Shown here: positions 36,282-49,393 of the stretch, one piece after another | Layout of the letters: every line of letters begins with the position of its first letter | How positions within the stretch are numbered: the first letter of the stretch is position 1 | NCBI GenBank assembly: GCA_018417955.1 | Contig: JACTVC010000052.1 | Span: 62,001-126,000, forward strand | Direction: 5' to 3' | Length of the DNA: 64,000 nt | Source: Laccaria trichodermophora | Lineage: Eukaryota > Basidiomycota > Agaricomycetes > Agaricales > Hydnangiaceae | Program-made: the position numbers and the translations under genes | The notes under the pieces: model-generated | Database searches by the model: none | What the model was told of the DNA's origin: nothing | The model's input: the letters and a program-made list of their open reading frames with translations, nothing else

Positions 36282-37195
36282 AGATTTTGTTTTGGGAATC
36301 TGAGCCAGTGAAGTTGAGGAAGAGAGTTGAGAGCAAGAAGTCAGTCATTACAGAGGGAAATAAGGTCATAAAAGAATCTTGACTTGGAAGCCAGGGGTTT
36401 TGATGAAGCCGATTATACATCGGATAATGATGAACGGGCCGACATGAACTTGAAGTTTATGAGCGACCGGGCCTTGTCCAACAACATGCAAGTGATTTCC
36501 CCTGCAGCGACCTTGACCTGGAATAACCTAACTGAAACACTCCCCATGCCCACTGTGCAACCTGAGGAGTCTGAGCGCTCCACAGGGTATCCCGCTCAGC
36601 TATCTGAGGGTCCCCTAGGAAAGCACCTGAGAGCCACATGAACCATCAGTGCTGGCGGTTCACAGTTGAAGTGATACCCTTGCAACCCAACCACAAGTGT
36701 CTGTGAAGGGAGTAACTTGAAGATGACACCCAGCAATCACAGCTTGTGTTTTCAATGGTGTTGCCTTCAGAATAATCCATGAATGTTGAGTTGCATACAG
36801 TGCTGACTTCATGATCCATCATGACGACTGATGCCAAGGGAAGTGAAAGGGCTCGACTCCAATTGGATCTCAAGGTAAGTACAAGGAAGAACCTATGGAC
36901 AAGGTTATAATCATCGGCTAGGTTGCTTCACTGTCAGACAACAGGATTTCTGAGCTTGGGGCTGGTGAGCAGCTGGCATCAACCACCTACCTTTTAGAGA
37001 ACATCGTCAGACTGAGACCCTTGAAGACTAGAACGAAGATGATGTTTACCTCTGTTTAATTCAAAGCTGAATCACCAATCATATTATGTAATTATCAAAT
37101 CATCTGCTAATTGAACTTCGAAGTACTAGTAGTACTAATACTACAAATTTCGCAAGTACTGGTTTCCTAACCCCTGTACAATGCAATAGAGCACT
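36282..37195 (-). pseudogene. Region with one decayed coding segment
   Basis: A minus-strand frame at 36873-36646 (NWSRALSLPLASVVMMDHEVSTVCNSTFMDYSEGNTIENTSCDCWVSSSSYSLHRH) ends with a plausible intron site at its upstream edge (36874) and looks like a real exon. It could be an upstream exon of the amidohydrolase gene, but this is a guess. Nothing else is recognised in this stretch. Confidence 0.35.
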
Positions 37196-37901
37196 TCAAC
37201 CAACATGAAAATATTCAGATGATTCCTCTGTATCTGAGTCTCCTTGAATATCCACCAAGAATTCTTTCAAATCCTCCATAGACTGTTGCAGCCATTCAAA
37301 TTGATCTGTAAGCCTTGATTCAAGCAAAAGGATCTTTCCAAGTGGATAATTGGCAGCTGAAAGAGCCAGCTTTGTTTCCAGAATGGTTTGCACCATTGCT
37401 TCTTGTAAGCTCTTGATCAGCACATCTGAGTCCAACTTCCTAACATTGTTAAGTTCCCCCTTCGATATCTGCTCCATTGTTGCTTGTAAGCTCTTGATCA
37501 GCACATCCCAAGTTTACTTCTTCCACCTATATGGTAATTTAATGAACTTTATACCATAGAGTTTATGGGGTAAATACCAATGTCAGATATGGGGAATGAT
37601 CAAACCCTTCAAGTTGAATAAGGCTATCATGGTTGTTGGCTTGTTTGTACTGGGCATTGTGAGCATCTAATTCTGTCTTAAACAGAAAGATTCCCCCAAG
37701 TTTATCATGAACACATATCCTGGCAATTTCAATGGATGCACATGCATATGAATCCATATAAGAACACAGGGATGACTTGGTATGACCCTTCAATTTCACA
37801 ATGTGTGGAAAGCCAGCAAAACTCATTCCCAAGATCTGCTCATTTATTTCCAACACAGCATTCTCAGCTATATGAAGGTGCATTTTAAGCACATAAAGCA
37901 T
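37196..37901 (-). pseudogene. Two unrecognised ORF remnants
   Basis: 37504-37196 encodes an acidic helical piece with an internal repeat (LIKSLQATMEQI / LIKSLQEAMVQTI) that ends at a stop. 37901-37563 encodes MHLHIAENAVLEINEQILGMSFAGFPHIVKLKGH and so on. Both look like exon fragments. Families not recognised. Confidence 0.35.
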
Positions 37902-38224
37902 TAAATCATAAAAATTTCAAAGTTCACCCTGCTTGCAGCAAGTAAATACCACAATGGCTATTGCCAATCCTGGTGATTCTTCCACCTCGCTCTGAAATGG
38001 TGTTGCAATTTGAAAAGCCATGACTAGCTTTGTCACGGATTTGCAGAATCTCTCCAATGAAATCGTGCTAATATATATCATGATCAGGTTGTGATCATGA
38101 TCAATGATCAGGTCTCAGGGAGCACCCAAATGTGCATGTGGCCACTCATTCCTGGCTCATGACAGTTGCGTGGAACTTGCATTGGAACTTCTGAATGTTA
38201 TATGTACTATGCTGCTACTGCTAG

Positions 38225-40604
38225 TCAAAGTAGTAGGGAGGTCATTTGGACAGGGGCTCTGACAGGCATAACCTGCTGGTGGAAAATGAATTGGCATGGA
38301 AGGCAGGGCATTGGCCGTTCATGAATGACGACATGGCTGGCCACTCCTTCAATGTTCATTGCCTGCCATGGATAGACTAAGACTGTTTCCAGTGAATGAC
38401 AGAGAGGACCACAGCCACCCTCCAAGCTGAGCAAACCCAACAAATGAATAATAGTTTCTTCTCTACGGCCCTCCATTCTAAGCCATTTAAGAGCTGGTAT
38501 GGTTTCCAGTACCTCAAACCAGGAGGATTGCTCAAACACAATGGGAAAGTGAAGGGTTAGGATGACGACGTTGGGGAAAAGGGGAAAGAGACCAGAGAAC
38601 AGAAATGGGTCATCTTCGGCATTGGAGATATGGAGACATGCACTTTGCATATTAGGAGCACTTCTGTTTCTCCATGCATAACCTCCATAGATTGGGCATG
38701 TGAAAGGCAGGGAGGAAGAAGAGGAGGTGAAAACATTGACTCAAAAAGTGGAATGGTGAAGGGCTCCACAGGCTGAAGTTAACCAAGGCAGACTTGGGAT
38801 ACTTGAGGTGGAACAACAAATCTCCTGGGTCATCTTCATATGTGATTTCTTTGAAATGAATCTGGCACAGGTGATTCAACAAAATTCCCTGAGAGTGGCT
38901 GCCAGCTTCATCAGTTGACAACGATGATGACAGTGGTCCAGCCATCAGGAGATGGGGCTCCGTGAGACAGGGACAGTCATTTAGGGCTTTGAGAAATTCA
39001 CCCATTCCCCATTGAAGATCCATATATCACTGATCAGCCAATGACAAATGTGTGATTTGGGTGAAGCAAGGTAGTGGCCAAGCATTGACTCCAGAGAAGG
39101 AGAGTCTTTTCAGCTCAGGCAGGCGGCGGCCTTGAAAAGTGGGGTCGGGAATGATGCCTTCTCCTTCTCCAGAAATGTGCAAGTCTGTAAGGATTGGCAC
39201 AGGATGGGCGAGGAAAAGGAAATCTTCAGTTGAATTATCCATATCTGTGTTGATGCCATAGAGTCAAAAAGATTTAACACACCCCATGTGCTGGGAAAGT
39301 GCCTGAAAGAGGGGTTTTCCCTGAGAGCTCTCATTAGAAAGGTTTAGATGAACATGCAATGGAGTTGCATGTGATCGCTTGAGGAAAATGTTCATCATGT
39401 CTGGAGCAGTGTTAGAGGAACAATCTGGGACATGTATATATGCCCATAGAGATGGACAAAGGAGGCCAATGTGGTGCCAATGATGGCATACCAAGGACTG
39501 GTAGCTACCACTTACATCATGTACTCCTGAGCTGTACCATAGGAATTCCTGCTTAGCTGCCGTGAATGAAATGAAATGAATTTTCATTCATTCACAGCAC
39601 CTGTTTCATTCTTGATAATTTATTCTGTTTCATTCATTCCTGGCAACTGTTTCATTCTTTGTTTCATTCATTCCTGGTGACTATTTCATTTTTTTTATTT
39701 CATTCCACCATGGCAACTGTTTCATTCTTTGCTTCATTTTTACTATGGCAGTCATTCATTTTTATTTCATTCTTCTCAGGTGCCTATTTCATTGTTAGAG
39801 CTGGGAAAATGATTATGTAATTGATGCAAAATATTACAATGCCTTAATTGGCAACAGCATGCATATCTTGTTATATATTTGAGCCTCAAATCCAAAAGTA
39901 CCCCCATATGACCCCCCACACCACTGCAGTAGGGCACAACACACATCAGGCATAATTGTATATCATTTCCTTATTTAGGTGTGTATTAAAACATTGAAAT
40001 TGTTGCCTGAAAGAATGAAACAAAGATGAAATAACTGCCTGAAAAGAATGAAATGAAAATTCTACAGCAATGAATGAAAAAAGAAATGAAACAGTTGCCA
40101 GGAATGAATGAAACGAAGCAAAGAATGAAACAGTTGCCATGGTGGAATGAAATAAAAAAATGAAACATTCGTCAGGAATGAATGAAACAAAATAAATTTC
40201 ATTCTTGTCAGTAGAAATGAAGAAAAAGTCGAAATGAAACAAAAAATATTTCATTGTCCATGGCAATGAATGAGAATGACTTGGAATGAAACAGGTGCCA
40301 TGAATGAATGAAAATTCATTTCATTTCATTCACGGCAGCTAAGCAGGAACTTCTGTGGTACATGCCAGGTTTTACATGATGTAAATGGCAGCTACTAGTG
40401 TACCAAGGTAATGTTGATCTAACAATTGATGCCACAATCATAGGGGGGATCTTCCATGGGAGGGAACTCGAATTCACAGAGGGTTGACATTGAGATGTCA
40501 TGCAAATTCTCAAAGATAACCCCCAACGCCTCTGGTGGCAACTTGGTGGAATGATCACAATCATGATGATTGCCCAATGTTTGCCAGAGGGATACTGGAG
40601 GCAT
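38225..40604 (-). pseudogene. F-box/LRR-like gene, split by foldback element M2
   Basis: The N-terminal part (about 40560-40410) reads LPPEALGVIFENLHDISMST, an F-box-like start. After M2 the frame resumes with LVCHHWHHIGLLCPSLWAYIHV, the usual continuation in agaricomycete F-box proteins. It continues with leucine-rich segments (VPILTDLHISGEGEG, LPELKRLSFSGVNAWPLPCFTQITHLSLADQ, FPNVVILTLHFPIVFEQSSWFEVLETIPALKWLRMEG) down to about 38225. F-box proteins recruit substrates to SCF ubiquitin ligases. M2 sits inside the codons for LVCHH, and target repeat copies keep the frame on both sides. A few stops (near 39260 and 39020) suggest further decay. Confidence 0.65.
39497..40400. mobile_element. Foldback element M2 (ACTRGTAGCTRCC family)
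   Basis: The 8-bp direct repeat TACCAAGG is at 39489-39496 and 40401-40408. Ends are ACTGGTAGCTACCA and, complemented, (C)ACTAGTAGCTGCCA. Interior GAATGAAA/TTTCATTC repeats and an AT-rich centre match M1. There is no coding content. Confidence 0.9.
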
Positions 40605-41329
40605 GGTATATTTATTCTGTAGATGTGTATCAGTTTAATTGTGGCCAAAAGAAAAAAAAGGCAGCTTACATGTAAGAGAACCAAGAATGAGACAGGTGTC
40701 CCAAAATTTGTACTGATGGTACTCTTGTATACAGCACTTAGTATGCCATACAATCTGTCACAGTGGTCACCTTTACACATGATGGTACGAAACAATTTCA
40801 ACAATTTGGCAACTCTCCTAGCCATGGACACTCCACTTACCTCACCCCTCTAAATTCTGGCGAACGTATTATGCGGCATGGATGCACCTGAGGATCTCTG
40901 AAAGTTTGTAATACTTTTTCATTTCTTAATTCGCACCCATGGTGAGTTCGAACCCACTTTTGTATCCTGTGGCAAGTTTGACCTTCAACGCGAATACTCG
41001 TGCCTAGGAATACGTGTTTGAAGTCCAACTTTTGGGGTGTTACATCTGCTGGATTGTTAATCTCAGGGAATCATGCAACATGATCCCAGAAATATGGTGC
41101 CCCACTGATGCAAATGCAAAGCCTCCCATAAGAACAGTGGAAGCTATATATGACTGACATGCTTTTATATAGATATACCCTTTATATTCTACCAAGGAAC
41201 CGCGATTTTGACTTTGAGAGCCTTGTTCTTCAAAATGTTCAAGACGAATGCATATTGCTATTGCCACATCATCACTTTTTCACATCATGATCAAGTTGGC
41301 TGTCAAGCCAGAGGAGGCTATTCATTTTA
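40605..41329. other. Region without a confident gene
   Basis: A minus-strand fragment at 41267-41040 (MAIAICIRLEHFEEQGSQSQNRGSLVEYKGYIY) resembles an exon but was not recognised. The start MAIAI also occurs near 37955 (minus). Nothing else is supported. Confidence 0.3.
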
Positions 41330-42818
41330 ATATATACTTTGTAGTCTAAGTGTGACTTTTGTAGTCTTTTGTAGTTTATCAGTAAACTTTGTAGTCTAAG
41401 TCCAACTTTTGTGGTCTTTTCTAGTCTATCAATAAAATTTGTAGTCTAAGTCTGACTTTTGTAGTCTTTTGTGTATCATTAAACATCATAGTCTAAGTCC
41501 AACTGTTGTAGTCTATCAGTAAACCTTGTAGTCTAAGTCTGACTTTTTGGTAGTCTATGGTAGTCTATATCTGACTATTATAGTCTGTCAGTGTCAATTT
41601 CTTTTCTAAGGCATGCACCTTCCTTTTTTGGTCATTTTCCCCATAATACAATAATTGTAGCCCTTTTTTTAGCTTTCCAAATATACTGAAATCATATTGT
41701 TTAATTTTGTTTTCATGGAGAAAAACACACAAAATGAAAAAAAGCAACACTTTTGAATTTTTTTAAACCCCATATCTCCACAATGGGAGCACTTCAGAAC
41801 ATAATTCAAACAGATTTGGGAAGCTATAGTGTAGGGCTACAACTTTCATTTTGACCTTTTTTGATAATTGCTCATGTGACCAACATCCCATTATATGGAC
41901 CCTGATAGGTAAAAACATTCTCCTCTTGGTTTTCTTCACTTGTAGTCAAACCAGGTGATGTTTCCTTTTTGGGATGGACCCTGAAATAGACCCTGAAGAC
42001 AGTGCCTGACATTCTGAGGAGGCAATGATAAATGCAGTAGGGTGGGTATGAAATAGCCCAGGCAGGGATATGAGATTGCCAAGGCAAGGATATGAAATAG
42101 ATATGAAATTGCCCAAGGCAGAGAATGAAATAGATATGAAATTGCTTAGGCAGTGATATGAAATTGCCTAAGGCAAGAAATGAAATGATTATGAAGTAGC
42201 CCAGGCAGGGATATGAGATTGCCCAGGCAAGGATATGAAATTGCCCAGGCAGGGATATGAGATTGCTCAGGCAAGGATATGAAATTGCCCAGGCAGGGAT
42301 ATGAGATTGCTCAGGCAAGGATATGAAATTGCCCAGGCAGGGATATGAGATTGCTCAGGCAAGGATATGAAATTGCCCAGGCAGGGATATGAGATTGCTC
42401 AGGCAAGGATATGAAATTGCCCAGGCAGGGATATGAAATTGCCTAGGCAAGAATATGAAATGAATATGAAGTAACCCAGGCAAGGATATGAAAAGGCAAT
42501 GAAATCATAATGAAACAATGCCAGGTAAGCAATGAAATAAGGCTGGGTAGGCAATGAAATTATAAGCCAGGCAAGAATGAAATAGCAATGAAACAATGCT
42601 AGGTAGACAATGAAATGGAAGGCCAGGCAGTAATGAAATCACAATGATGTAGTATTGAAATATATCTCAGGACAGTTATGAAATAAGCACTAGTAAAGAA
42701 ATGAAATACATTTCATAAGTTTTGCCTACTCTTCTCATTTCATAAATTCATTAGGCAGTGTGGATGTCAGTGTGCAGGCACTTGCCTGTATTTTATCATA
42801 AAAGTGGTAGATACTAGT
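41330..42818. mobile_element. Single arm of a P-type foldback element
   Basis: Content follows the right half of P: GTAGTCTAAGT repeats (41338-41590), the stretch with CATATCTCCACAAYRGGAGC and GGACCCTGA, a tandem array, and an end with TTGCCTGTATTTTATCATAA..GTGGTAGATACTAGT near 42818. That end is like the P terminus TTGCCTTGTGTATTTTATGT..GTGGTAGCTACCACT. The tandem array (42055-42440) has units of about 40 bp (GGATATGAAATTGCCCAGGC). No opposite arm is present. Confidence 0.65.
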
Positions 42819-42860
42819 GAAGTTATATGCATCCTTCTACGTTTAAAACTCATCTGAGCC

Positions 42861-43334
42861 TTGTCAACCTTACTAGGAGCCTTCAGGACGTGGGCCCCAA
42901 AGCTTCATGCCTATTATGTTGAAACCCTCAACAAGTTGCTCAAGCATGACCCTAACCTGTTCCTCAACTTTGTTAATGGTGTCTGGGCTGCAGCCACCTT
43001 CAATTTCAACCCCAAAACTGTCTGCTTTAAGCACAAACACTGCACAAACCTTCTGCATGGTTGGTGTGGCATAATGGCGCTTGGGAATTTCAACCCAATT
43101 TTCGGGGGCCACATCATCTTCTGGCAGCTGGGCTGCATTATTCAATTTCCCCCAGCATCAAGCATTTTGATTCCTTCAGCATCCGTGGATCATCAAAATG
43201 TGCCCATTGGGGCAGACAAGTGCAGGCATTCATTTACACAGTACACTGCCAGCGCACTATTTAGATGGGTTGAACACAGCTTCCAAAAAGAAGAAGAGTA
43301 TCTTGGGTCATTGATGGCAAAGGGGCAGGAGTAG
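42861..43334 (+). pseudogene. 2OG-Fe(II) dioxygenase-like fragment
   Basis: The frame contains NGVWAAATFNFNPKTVCFKHKHCTNLLHGWCGIMALGNFNPIFGGHIIFWQLGCIIQFPPASSILIPSASVDHQNVPI and RHSFTQYTASALFRWVEHSF. This resembles a large agaricomycete family with a 2OG dioxygenase-like fold (TET/JBP-related in some annotations). The usual HxD iron motif would be CFKHKD, but here it reads HKH, so the acidic ligand is lost. The distal histidine (VDHQN) and an arginine (RHSFTQY) are kept. The upstream part of the protein is missing, cut near the end of the P-type arm. It is probably a dead fragment. Confidence 0.5.
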
Positions 43335-46300
43335 GAGTTGAAGAGAATGTCGGAAAGGATGAAGAAGTGTTTGAACATGTTTTCTACAATTGACGAACTA
43401 GCTCAAAGTTTGTAAATATGTACAGTACTTAGATTAGTTTCCAACAATGTGTGAGGCACCCCTTGATTGCAAGTCCAATGATATAATTATGTATATAAAC
43501 AGAATGAGAGGTCTCTAACAACTTAAAAGTACTGCAGGAAAACTACATTACTGACTTGGAGATGGAAGACACTTGTGTTTTTTCAATTTTCTGGCCCCCA
43601 GCTTTCCAGGAATAATCCCACCTTTCGAGGAGTTTTTCTCCGGATCCGAGCCTTGCTTGAGCTCCCTAAAATAGGTCCTATCCTTGTTGGTCAATCTGCT
43701 CAAATCAACTAACACCGGCATTCAGCAATGGTGGGAAGGAAAAAATGGACGGTGCATACACATGATCTTGGATTTGGGATGTGCTAGAGGCCTCACTCAG
43801 TAAGTCTCTGAGTCGGGCCATGCAAAACTGATTGCCATGCCTGCATGGGGCTCACAATAGATGGACGAAAAATCATGTGGCTGTCCATCAATCACATATT
43901 GCAGTTGCCACCAAAATTTTGCCTCAGTGCAATCTTTGGCGCCATCAACAGATTCTGCCACTGCCATCTTCCTGAGTGCCATCAAACCTGAAACCTGTCT
44001 TGCCAGGTAACAGAGCCAGATGTCACGAAACCCATTGGTGGCCTGATCTCGCAAATCAAGATGCTTGTAATGAGAGAAAAAAAATTGAAGCATCTTGTGG
44101 CTCTTTTTCTGTGCAGCGATGCACTCCAGTCGACTTTGAGGAGACATTCCTGGGTGTGCAGGAAGGTTTGCATGGTCAACAGAAGTAGCCCAGGAAATGT
44201 CATATGTCCTGTGATCAACCACATTGAGTAACTCCATCAGAGAGCAAAACACAAGAAGGTCTAACATGCCCCCCCATGTGGTCAAGTCAGGGATGTGTGC
44301 AGCAACATGATCTACATAAGGCTGTTGATTACAATTTATTTTAAAAAAGAGACATTGATTCTTACCTGAATCTTTATTTTGCCCCAGAACGATGTTTGAG
44401 TGCCACAGAAAGCCTAGCCATCAAAGTAGGACATGTGATGCTATGTGAGCAGTATTTGTGATATGGCTGCCTGATGTAAATGCTTGAAATAGTGCCACAT
44501 TGGTGTCCCTGATTCCGCTACTGGAGTAGAAGTGCCCCCCAACGCATATCGCATCAGAGATTGTGATTACAAAGTGTGGGGTATTTGGAGGCATATATCT
44601 ACAAAAATGTTGGCAGCCAATAGAAGAATTGGATTGAATTGACTTACAGCTGCATTCCTGGGGCCAGTAGTATCGCTTCAATGATGAACAAGTGTTCATT
44701 TGGGCCTTCCATTGTATAATGTTGGAGGGAAAAGAGATCAGTGTGGAAGAAAGCAGCTGGATCATTCACTGGACATGTGACCAGCCACAATTTTTTCCTG
44801 TTTTTGGAGACAACATCGACATAAGTGCCAAATCCATCAGAATCAATGTGAAACCAATGAATGGCACCTGCATTTGCAGCCAACCCCCACTGGACATCTC
44901 GCATGGGAAAATGGGAGCAGAAATTATTGCACCAAGCAGTGTTCTCAGTGGATGTCCAGGCAGCAAGGTCACTCACAATGCCACCATCAGGAGCTCTGTC
45001 ACAGGCCTCTAAAGGAAAGTTCAGGGCATTCAAAATGCACCTATTTGCACTGTGGGAGCTGTCCAGCATTTGCCTTAAAGTTCCATATTTCAATCTCTTG
45101 GAGTAGTCTCCATCTCTGATGTCAATTGACTGGTCTTCAAAGGGATTACAATGAGAATGAGTAAGATGTGGGGAGGGGGACATGCTTGTATGTTGACTGA
45201 GATGTCAATCCCTGCAAGAATGCTCAGTCCATCCTCATCGAAATCGCAGTCATCAACTGGCATATCTGTGATAACTATGACCTTCCTTTTCTGTATTAAA
45301 TCTTGCTTTCTCAAAGTGCTCATCTTCTTGAAAGCGGCATGGGTTTGAATGCTGAAGATAGACTGCTCTGGTTTTGCGATATGAAGGGGCAAACTGCACA
45401 AGTCGGCACCTAAGATGTAATGTTTTTTGATGGCAGCTAGCATGTCTTCAATCCAACCAATGTCAGCTCTACTCTATAAAGGGCTCAGGATTGCAAATAC
45501 GAGGACAGGGGGGCTTTCCTAAAATCGAACAAAGTGATCTCATTAGAGACGTCAATGCTAAAAATTCAAGTTTGTGACACACTTCCATCCTTTCCATAGC
45601 TGATTCGTTGATAGGCCATTGCGGCGTAGAGCCAATACCCTTCACGTAGTCCTTCACAGCCTTTACAATGCTCTCTTTGTTTCTTGTCATGATCAGGTTC
45701 ACACCCCAGGATCCTGAACGTCCCCTCTCTTTGACCTCCTCATCTCTGCCCTGTTTACTAGCTTGTTCTTTGTCAGTAGATACATCTTGTTGATCATGTT
45801 CACCCAACTCCGATGAAGATAGGTCAGACAGATTGGAAAGGGAACTTGGCCCTGGGTCCAAACTTCCCATTTCAATGTCACCATGTTCATTTCCTTGATT
45901 GTCATCATCCTGCATTTCAAAATCATCTTCCTCCAGATCCACAGCTGACCCTGTGGATTCTGAGGTGGGAGTGAGGTTATGGGAGTGAGGTGCACCTGAG
46001 GGTTCTGGATTGGGGGATGTGTGACGGGAGTGAGGTGTAGCTAAACCTAAGTTGTTGTCATCCACAACAAACCCTGTGGATTCTGAGGCGGGAGTGAGGT
46101 CATGGGAGTGAGGTGCACCTGAGGGTTCTGGATTGGGGGATGTGCGACAGGAGTGAGGTGTGGCTAAACCTGAGTTGTCGTCATCCGCAATGAACCCTGT
46201 GGGTTCTGAGGCAGGAGATTGGTAATGGGAGCGAGGTGGAGGTCTTTATTGTCCCCCACTGATTCCTGCAGGATTCCTGAGGATTCCTGAGGATTACCAG

Positions 46301-46863
46301 GACTGAGTATTGGCTGATGTACCAGCCAATTTTTTCAGTCCTGTGGGGGTCCATTCCTGAGGACTGAAGACAGTCCTGAGGATTTTCAGACAGGACTAGT
46401 CCCAGGATTGATGTATGTGATGAGTCACATGACCTACAAACATGTGCTTGGAATGCATCACGTGATGTGATGCATCCCGTGCACATGTTTGGTTCTCATA
46501 TGTGACACATCACATCACCTCTCTCTTCACCACCCACCACCACCTCGCCCACGACGACGACGACCGCATCAACGCCCACGGCCCCATTGACCTCAACAAC
46601 AACAACGACAATGGTGGTGGCGCCCAGCAAACGGCGCCACCACCAAACAGCTGACGTGGCACGCCCCATCTGGGTGTGCCACGTCGACGGCGATTTTCTC
46701 GACGACAAATGCCCACGACCCCACGACGAGGGACAACAACCCCACCACCATGTGCCACCACCACCACATACCACCACGACAGCCCACCCACTGACGCCGA
46801 CGAGGCGGTGGCACCCAACAAACGGCGCCACCACCAAACCGCTGATGTGGCATGCCCAATGGG

Positions 46864-48371
46864 CAGTACTTATCAGTCCCCCACAGAATCCTGCAGGACT
46901 CACAGGATTCCTGAGGATTCCTGCAGGACTACACCATAATTTTGGCAAATTTGAGTTTTAGGAGAAAAATTCTGTCAAGTCCTCAGAATTCCTGAGGACT
47001 ACATGACATTTAACCATCTGTGACATCTTTGAACACTTCCTCTAACTTCCTTAATGAAATTAACTCTATTTCCCTCCTTAACACATTCAGATATCAATAC
47101 ATAGTAGAATTTATTTATATTTTAAATGACATCAAAATTACTTTACAAGTATATTAAAGGGAGGGGGGAAGGAGGGACAGACAGGAAGGGGGGTACAGAC
47201 AGGGTAGAAAGGAGTACAGGAAAGGGAGAACAGACAGGAAGGGAGATAGAGAGAAATGGGGGACAGACAGAAATGGGGACAGACAGGGAGGGGGGAAAGA
47301 TAGGGAGGGGGGACAGATAGGGAAGGGGGACAGACAGGGAAGGGGGACAGATAGGGATGGGGGACAGATAGGGATGGGGGACAGACAGGGAGGGGGGACA
47401 GACAGGAAGGAAGGATAGAAATGGAGGGGGGACATACTGGGGGTGGGCACTCATTGCGGCTTGTCGGTGGCGGCCTCGTTCGCCGTTCGTCGGCAGTGGT
47501 GGGGTCATGTCTGTCTGTGGGCGCTTGTTGTCTGCGGGCGCTCGTTGTTTGTGGGTGGGGGGTCGTCATCGTCCGTCCAGGTGTGGGCATCATGTCCGTG
47601 GGTGGGGGGGCCAACATTGTCCGAGGGCGCTCGTCGTTCGCAGGTACGGGGTCGTCATTGTCTGTGGGTGGGGTTGTCGTCGTTGTCCATGGGCGCTTGT
47701 CGTTCGTGGGTGGTGGCGGAAGGGGTGGTGCTGTGGTTGTGGGGTCCCATTCGTTGTCGAAAAAGTCGTCGATGTGGCATACCCAGATGGGCATGCCACG
47801 TCAGTGGTTTGGTGGTGGCGCCATTTGTTGGGCGCCACCGCCTCGTCGGCGTCGGTGGGTCTGTCGTGGTGGTGTGTGGTGGTGGTGGGGTTGTTGTCCC
47901 TCGTCGTGGGGTCGTGGGCATTCATCGTCGACGCGGCACACCCAGATGGGGCGTGCCACGTCAGCCGTTTGGTGGGCACCACCACCATTGTCGTTGTTGA
48001 TGTCGATGGGGTCGTGGGCATTGATGCAGTTGTCGTCGTCGTCGTCGTGGGCGAGGCGGTGGTGGGTGGTGATAAAAGAGAGAGGTGACGTGACGTGTCA
48101 CATATGAGAACTATCAACAAACATGTGCATGGGATGCATCACATCACGTGATGCATTTCCAAGCACATGTTTGTGGGTCATGTGACTCATCACATGCATC
48201 AATCCTGGGACTAGTCCTGTCTGAAAATCCTCAGGACTGTCTTCAGTCCTCAGGAATGGACCCCCACAGGACTGAAAAATTTGGCTGGTACATCAGCCAA
48301 TACTCAATCCTGGGACTGTGCAAGAATCCTCAGGAATCCTGCAGGAATCAGTGGGGGACAATAAAGACCTC
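46864..48371. mobile_element. Non-autonomous DNA transposon E3, nested in E2
   Basis: The ends are CAGTACTTATCAGTCCCCCA and, complemented, GAGGTCTTTATTGTCCCCCA. Target repeats CCAATGGG (46856-46863) and CCGATGGG (48372-48379) differ at one base, and G shows the undisturbed site with one CCGATGGG. It contains a homopurine tract (47158-47430) and a CGTCGTC-rich domain (47440-48065). It is the CpG-rich counterpart of E1. Confidence 0.92.
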
Positions 48372-48996
48372 CCGATGGGCATGCCACATTGATGTCGACT
48401 TTTTTGACAACAAACGATGAGACGAGCACCCACGGACGACAACAACGACTCCCCACACGGACGACAACAACCCCCCCACTCACCAATAAACACCGCCAAC
48501 GGACACAACAACCCCCAACGATGGACAACAACGACCCAGTGCCCATGGACGACACGACCATGGTCGACAAACGGCAGACACCCCCGACATACACAAACGA
48601 CCGCCCACGTACAAGGACCACTGCCCACCAATGCGACTGCCCACCAACACAACTGCCCACCAACACGACCACCCACCAACACAACCGCCCACCAACGACC
48701 ACAACTGCCCATGAGACGACCGCCCATGAACGAGGATCCCCCCTTTATCATTCTCCTCCCTCTCCCTCTCCACACTCCTTCTCCCTCTCCACACTCCCTT
48801 CCCCCTCTCCACACTCCCTTCCCCCTCCATTACTCCCCTCCCCTCCCTTCTCACTCCCCACCACCATCCCTTTATCACTTTTCATCACTCCTTCCCCCTC
48901 CCTTTAAAATTAAATTGTAGTAAATATAATTAATTAATTACATTCAATACATCTTGTTTTTCACCAATAAATTTTACCTATCATGAGGCATTCTTA

Positions 48997-49393
48997 CATG
49001 TGAGACAAGGCTGGATTTCAAGGCCAAAACATGTACCACTGTATTCATCAGTATTTGTAAAATATTGGAAGGAATATAAAGACTGATTACATTTGTCACA
49101 AAAGTCCAAGTGTGGTCAAGGAATTGCACTGTTTCTTTATTGTTCTGCTGTATTTTTCATTTTTCTTCAATAAATATTCTTTGTTACCATGGCAACACCA
49201 CTCAGCTGATGAATATTATAATGAATAGAATAATGAATAAAGAACAACAATAAAAAAGCCATGCATTTCCTTGACCACATTTGGACTTTTGTGACAAATG
49301 TAGTCAATGTTTATATTTATTCCAATATTTTACAAATACTAATGAATGTGATGGTACATTTTTAGGCCTTGAAATCCGGCCTTGTCTTGCGTG
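48997..49393. mobile_element. Foldback MITE N1 inside E2, TTA target
   Basis: 397 bp with arms of about 150 bp starting CATGTGAGACAAGGCTGGAT. The right end is slightly changed (CCTTGTCTTGCGTG). TTA lies on each side (48994-48996 and 49394-49396). The same insert is at the same place in G, so it arrived before E2 and G separated. A 3-bp TTA target would fit PIF/Harbinger-type elements. Confidence 0.75.

Noticed and set aside
42055..42440. CRISPR-like array of about 40-bp units (GGATATGAAATTGCCCAGGC)
   Set aside because: The units are plain tandem repeats without distinct spacers, in a eukaryotic transposon arm.
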